This document shows, one piece after another, positions 4,740 through 5,321 of a stretch of 5,321 nucleotides of DNA. The stretch comes from Zetaproteobacteria bacterium. Its GTDB lineage: Bacteria; Pseudomonadota; Zetaproteobacteria; Mariprofundales; Mariprofundaceae. Location: assembly GCA_021545665.1 (NCBI GenBank), contig JAJRTX010000299.1, positions 1-5,321 of the forward strand. The letters run 5' to 3'. The position numbers and the translations under genes are program-made. The notes below the pieces were generated by a model, which had not been told where the DNA came from, searched no databases, and saw only the letters and a list, made by a program, of their open reading frames with translations. Positions within the stretch are counted from its first letter, which is position 1. Each line of letters opens with the position of its first letter.

Positions 4740-5245
4740 TCACGCATAACTACTGGCCATGTTGGATGCTATTGCTGCAAAGTATTCTCTGAGTTCAACC
4801 GGCTCCAGCACTTCCACCTGATCACCAAAGCCAAGCAGCCACCAGCGTAGTTCGGATGTATCCTGTATGGTCGCTGTGACCAGCATGCGGTCATCGGCAT
4901 GCTCAACGATGGTCTGATCGTCACTTAATGGCCTTTCCTCTAGATGAAAGGCTGTGTCCTTGGAGAAAACAGTTTTGAGCTTGATTACTGCTCCCACTGC
5001 AAAAGAGAGTTCGCCGGAGGTGATATAGTCATCCAGATCAAATCCGTCGGGCGCAGTCGTTGGCTTGTCCATAACCTGCGCATCTAATATCCGGTGCAGC
5101 GTTAGCAGGCGAATATCCGGGTAATCCCACATAGAGCAGGCGAGGTAGGTGATGCCATCCTTGAGCACCAGGCCGAGCGGATTGATTATCTATCTTCAGG
5201 AGTAAAACCACCGGCTTTGAGCCGGTCAGCTTCAGCTTGATGTTC
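4740..5245 (-). pseudogene. WYL-domain transcriptional regulator, truncated and frameshifted
   Basis: The remnant encodes the C-terminal part of a WYL-domain regulator, a family of usually about 320-residue HTH proteins that sense ligands. The intact stretch reads IINPLGLVLKDGITYLAC, then DYPDIRLLTLHRI, FDLDDYI, and at the end the WCX-type segment VTATIQDTSELRWWLLGFG followed by QVEVLEPVELREYF. Upstream, the neighbouring frame reads YEHQAEADRLKAGGFTPEDR and stops at TAA (5188-5186). Inserting one base near 5186-5190 joins EDR to IINPLG as the family expects, so a single-base deletion is likely. The whole N-terminal HTH half is missing, cut off by the inverted repeat at 5242-5312. A GTG at 5168 could start a 142-residue product, but no ribosome binding site supports it. 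Confidence 0.75.
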
Positions 5246-5312
5246 ATAATCTCTCCTCCTGTTTTGGCTCGCCCATTGGGTGAAAGCCAAAACAGGAGGA
5301 GAGATTATGAAC
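5242..5312. repeat. Perfect 28-bp inverted repeat with 15-bp spacer, carrying mirrored translation starts
   Basis: The arms 5242-5269 and 5285-5312 are exact reverse complements. Each arm, read outward from the spacer, contains AGCCAAAACAGGAGGAGAG followed by ATTATGAAC, that is an AGGAGG ribosome binding site seven bases before an ATG. The right arm starts the plus-strand gene at 5307. The left arm points an ATG at 5247 into the WYL remnant in a wrong frame. The spacer contains CCCATTGGG, itself symmetrical. In a transcript crossing both arms, the ribosome binding site and start codon would be locked in the stem. Confidence 0.85.
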
Positions 5313-5321
5313 TATAGTACA
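5307..5321 (+). CDS. Start of a plus-strand gene, cut by the window edge
   Basis: Only five codons (MNYST) are visible. The start is supported by AGGAGG (5294-5299) seven bases upstream of the ATG. The ribosome binding site and the ATG lie in the right arm of the 28-bp inverted repeat. The product cannot be identified. Confidence 0.5.

Noticed and set aside
5038..5247. 69-codon minus-strand frame starting at the ATG in the left repeat arm
   Set aside because: It has a good ribosome binding site, but it reads through the WYL remnant in a third frame and its sequence resembles no protein; it is a by-product of the mirrored start.

Overview
The window looks like an accessory region of a proteobacterial chromosome, most likely gammaproteobacterial. 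The reasons are a UPF0227 (YcfP/YqiA-type) hydrolase, strong AGGAGG-type ribosome binding sites, moderate base composition and a short palindromic mobile element. The genus cannot be told from the sequence. No rRNA, tRNA or CRISPR array was seen.

Layout from left to right. (1) Positions 27-194 hold a quasi-palindromic MITE-like element of about 160 bp, flanked by TTAA on both sides; the right TTAA supplies the stop codon of the next gene. (2) 191-1369 (minus) is an AAA-type ATPase with a C-terminal DUF4143/nuclease-like domain. (3) 1496-2115 (minus) is a two-gene VapBC-like toxin-antitoxin module, AbrB-fold antitoxin then PIN toxin, with a 4-base overlap. Its promoter is recognisable, a 9-bp direct repeat overlaps the -35 box, and a hairpin lies just behind the toxin. 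(4) 2116-2352 is a divergent control region with a possible 32-codon ORF and two hairpins; the second covers part of the Shine-Dalgarno of the following gene. (5) 2353-3419 (plus) is a translationally coupled pair: a small exported protein of unknown function and a UPF0227 alpha/beta hydrolase. (6) 3490-4113 (plus) is a divergent uracil-DNA-glycosylase-fold protein with four cysteines placed as in the iron-sulfur UDG families, but with an altered motif 1 and no visible histidine motif. (7) 4287-4679 (plus) is an orphan acidic protein behind a leader rich in inverted repeats. (8) 4740-5245 (minus) is the decayed C-terminal part of a WYL-domain regulator with one frameshift. (9) 5242-5312 is a perfect 28-bp inverted repeat in which each arm carries a ribosome binding site and an ATG; the right arm starts a plus-strand gene that leaves the window at 5321.

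The genes do not form one pathway. The window reads as a patchwork: a toxin-antitoxin module, an ATPase of a commonly mobile class, two AT-richer orphan genes, a broken regulator and two inverted-repeat elements. The most informative observations are the MITE and its stop-codon junction, the unusual UDG-fold protein, the 28-bp repeat that duplicates a translation start in mirror image, and a dyad (GCGACA-N5-TGTCGY) found at nearly the same distance upstream of two unrelated orphan genes.
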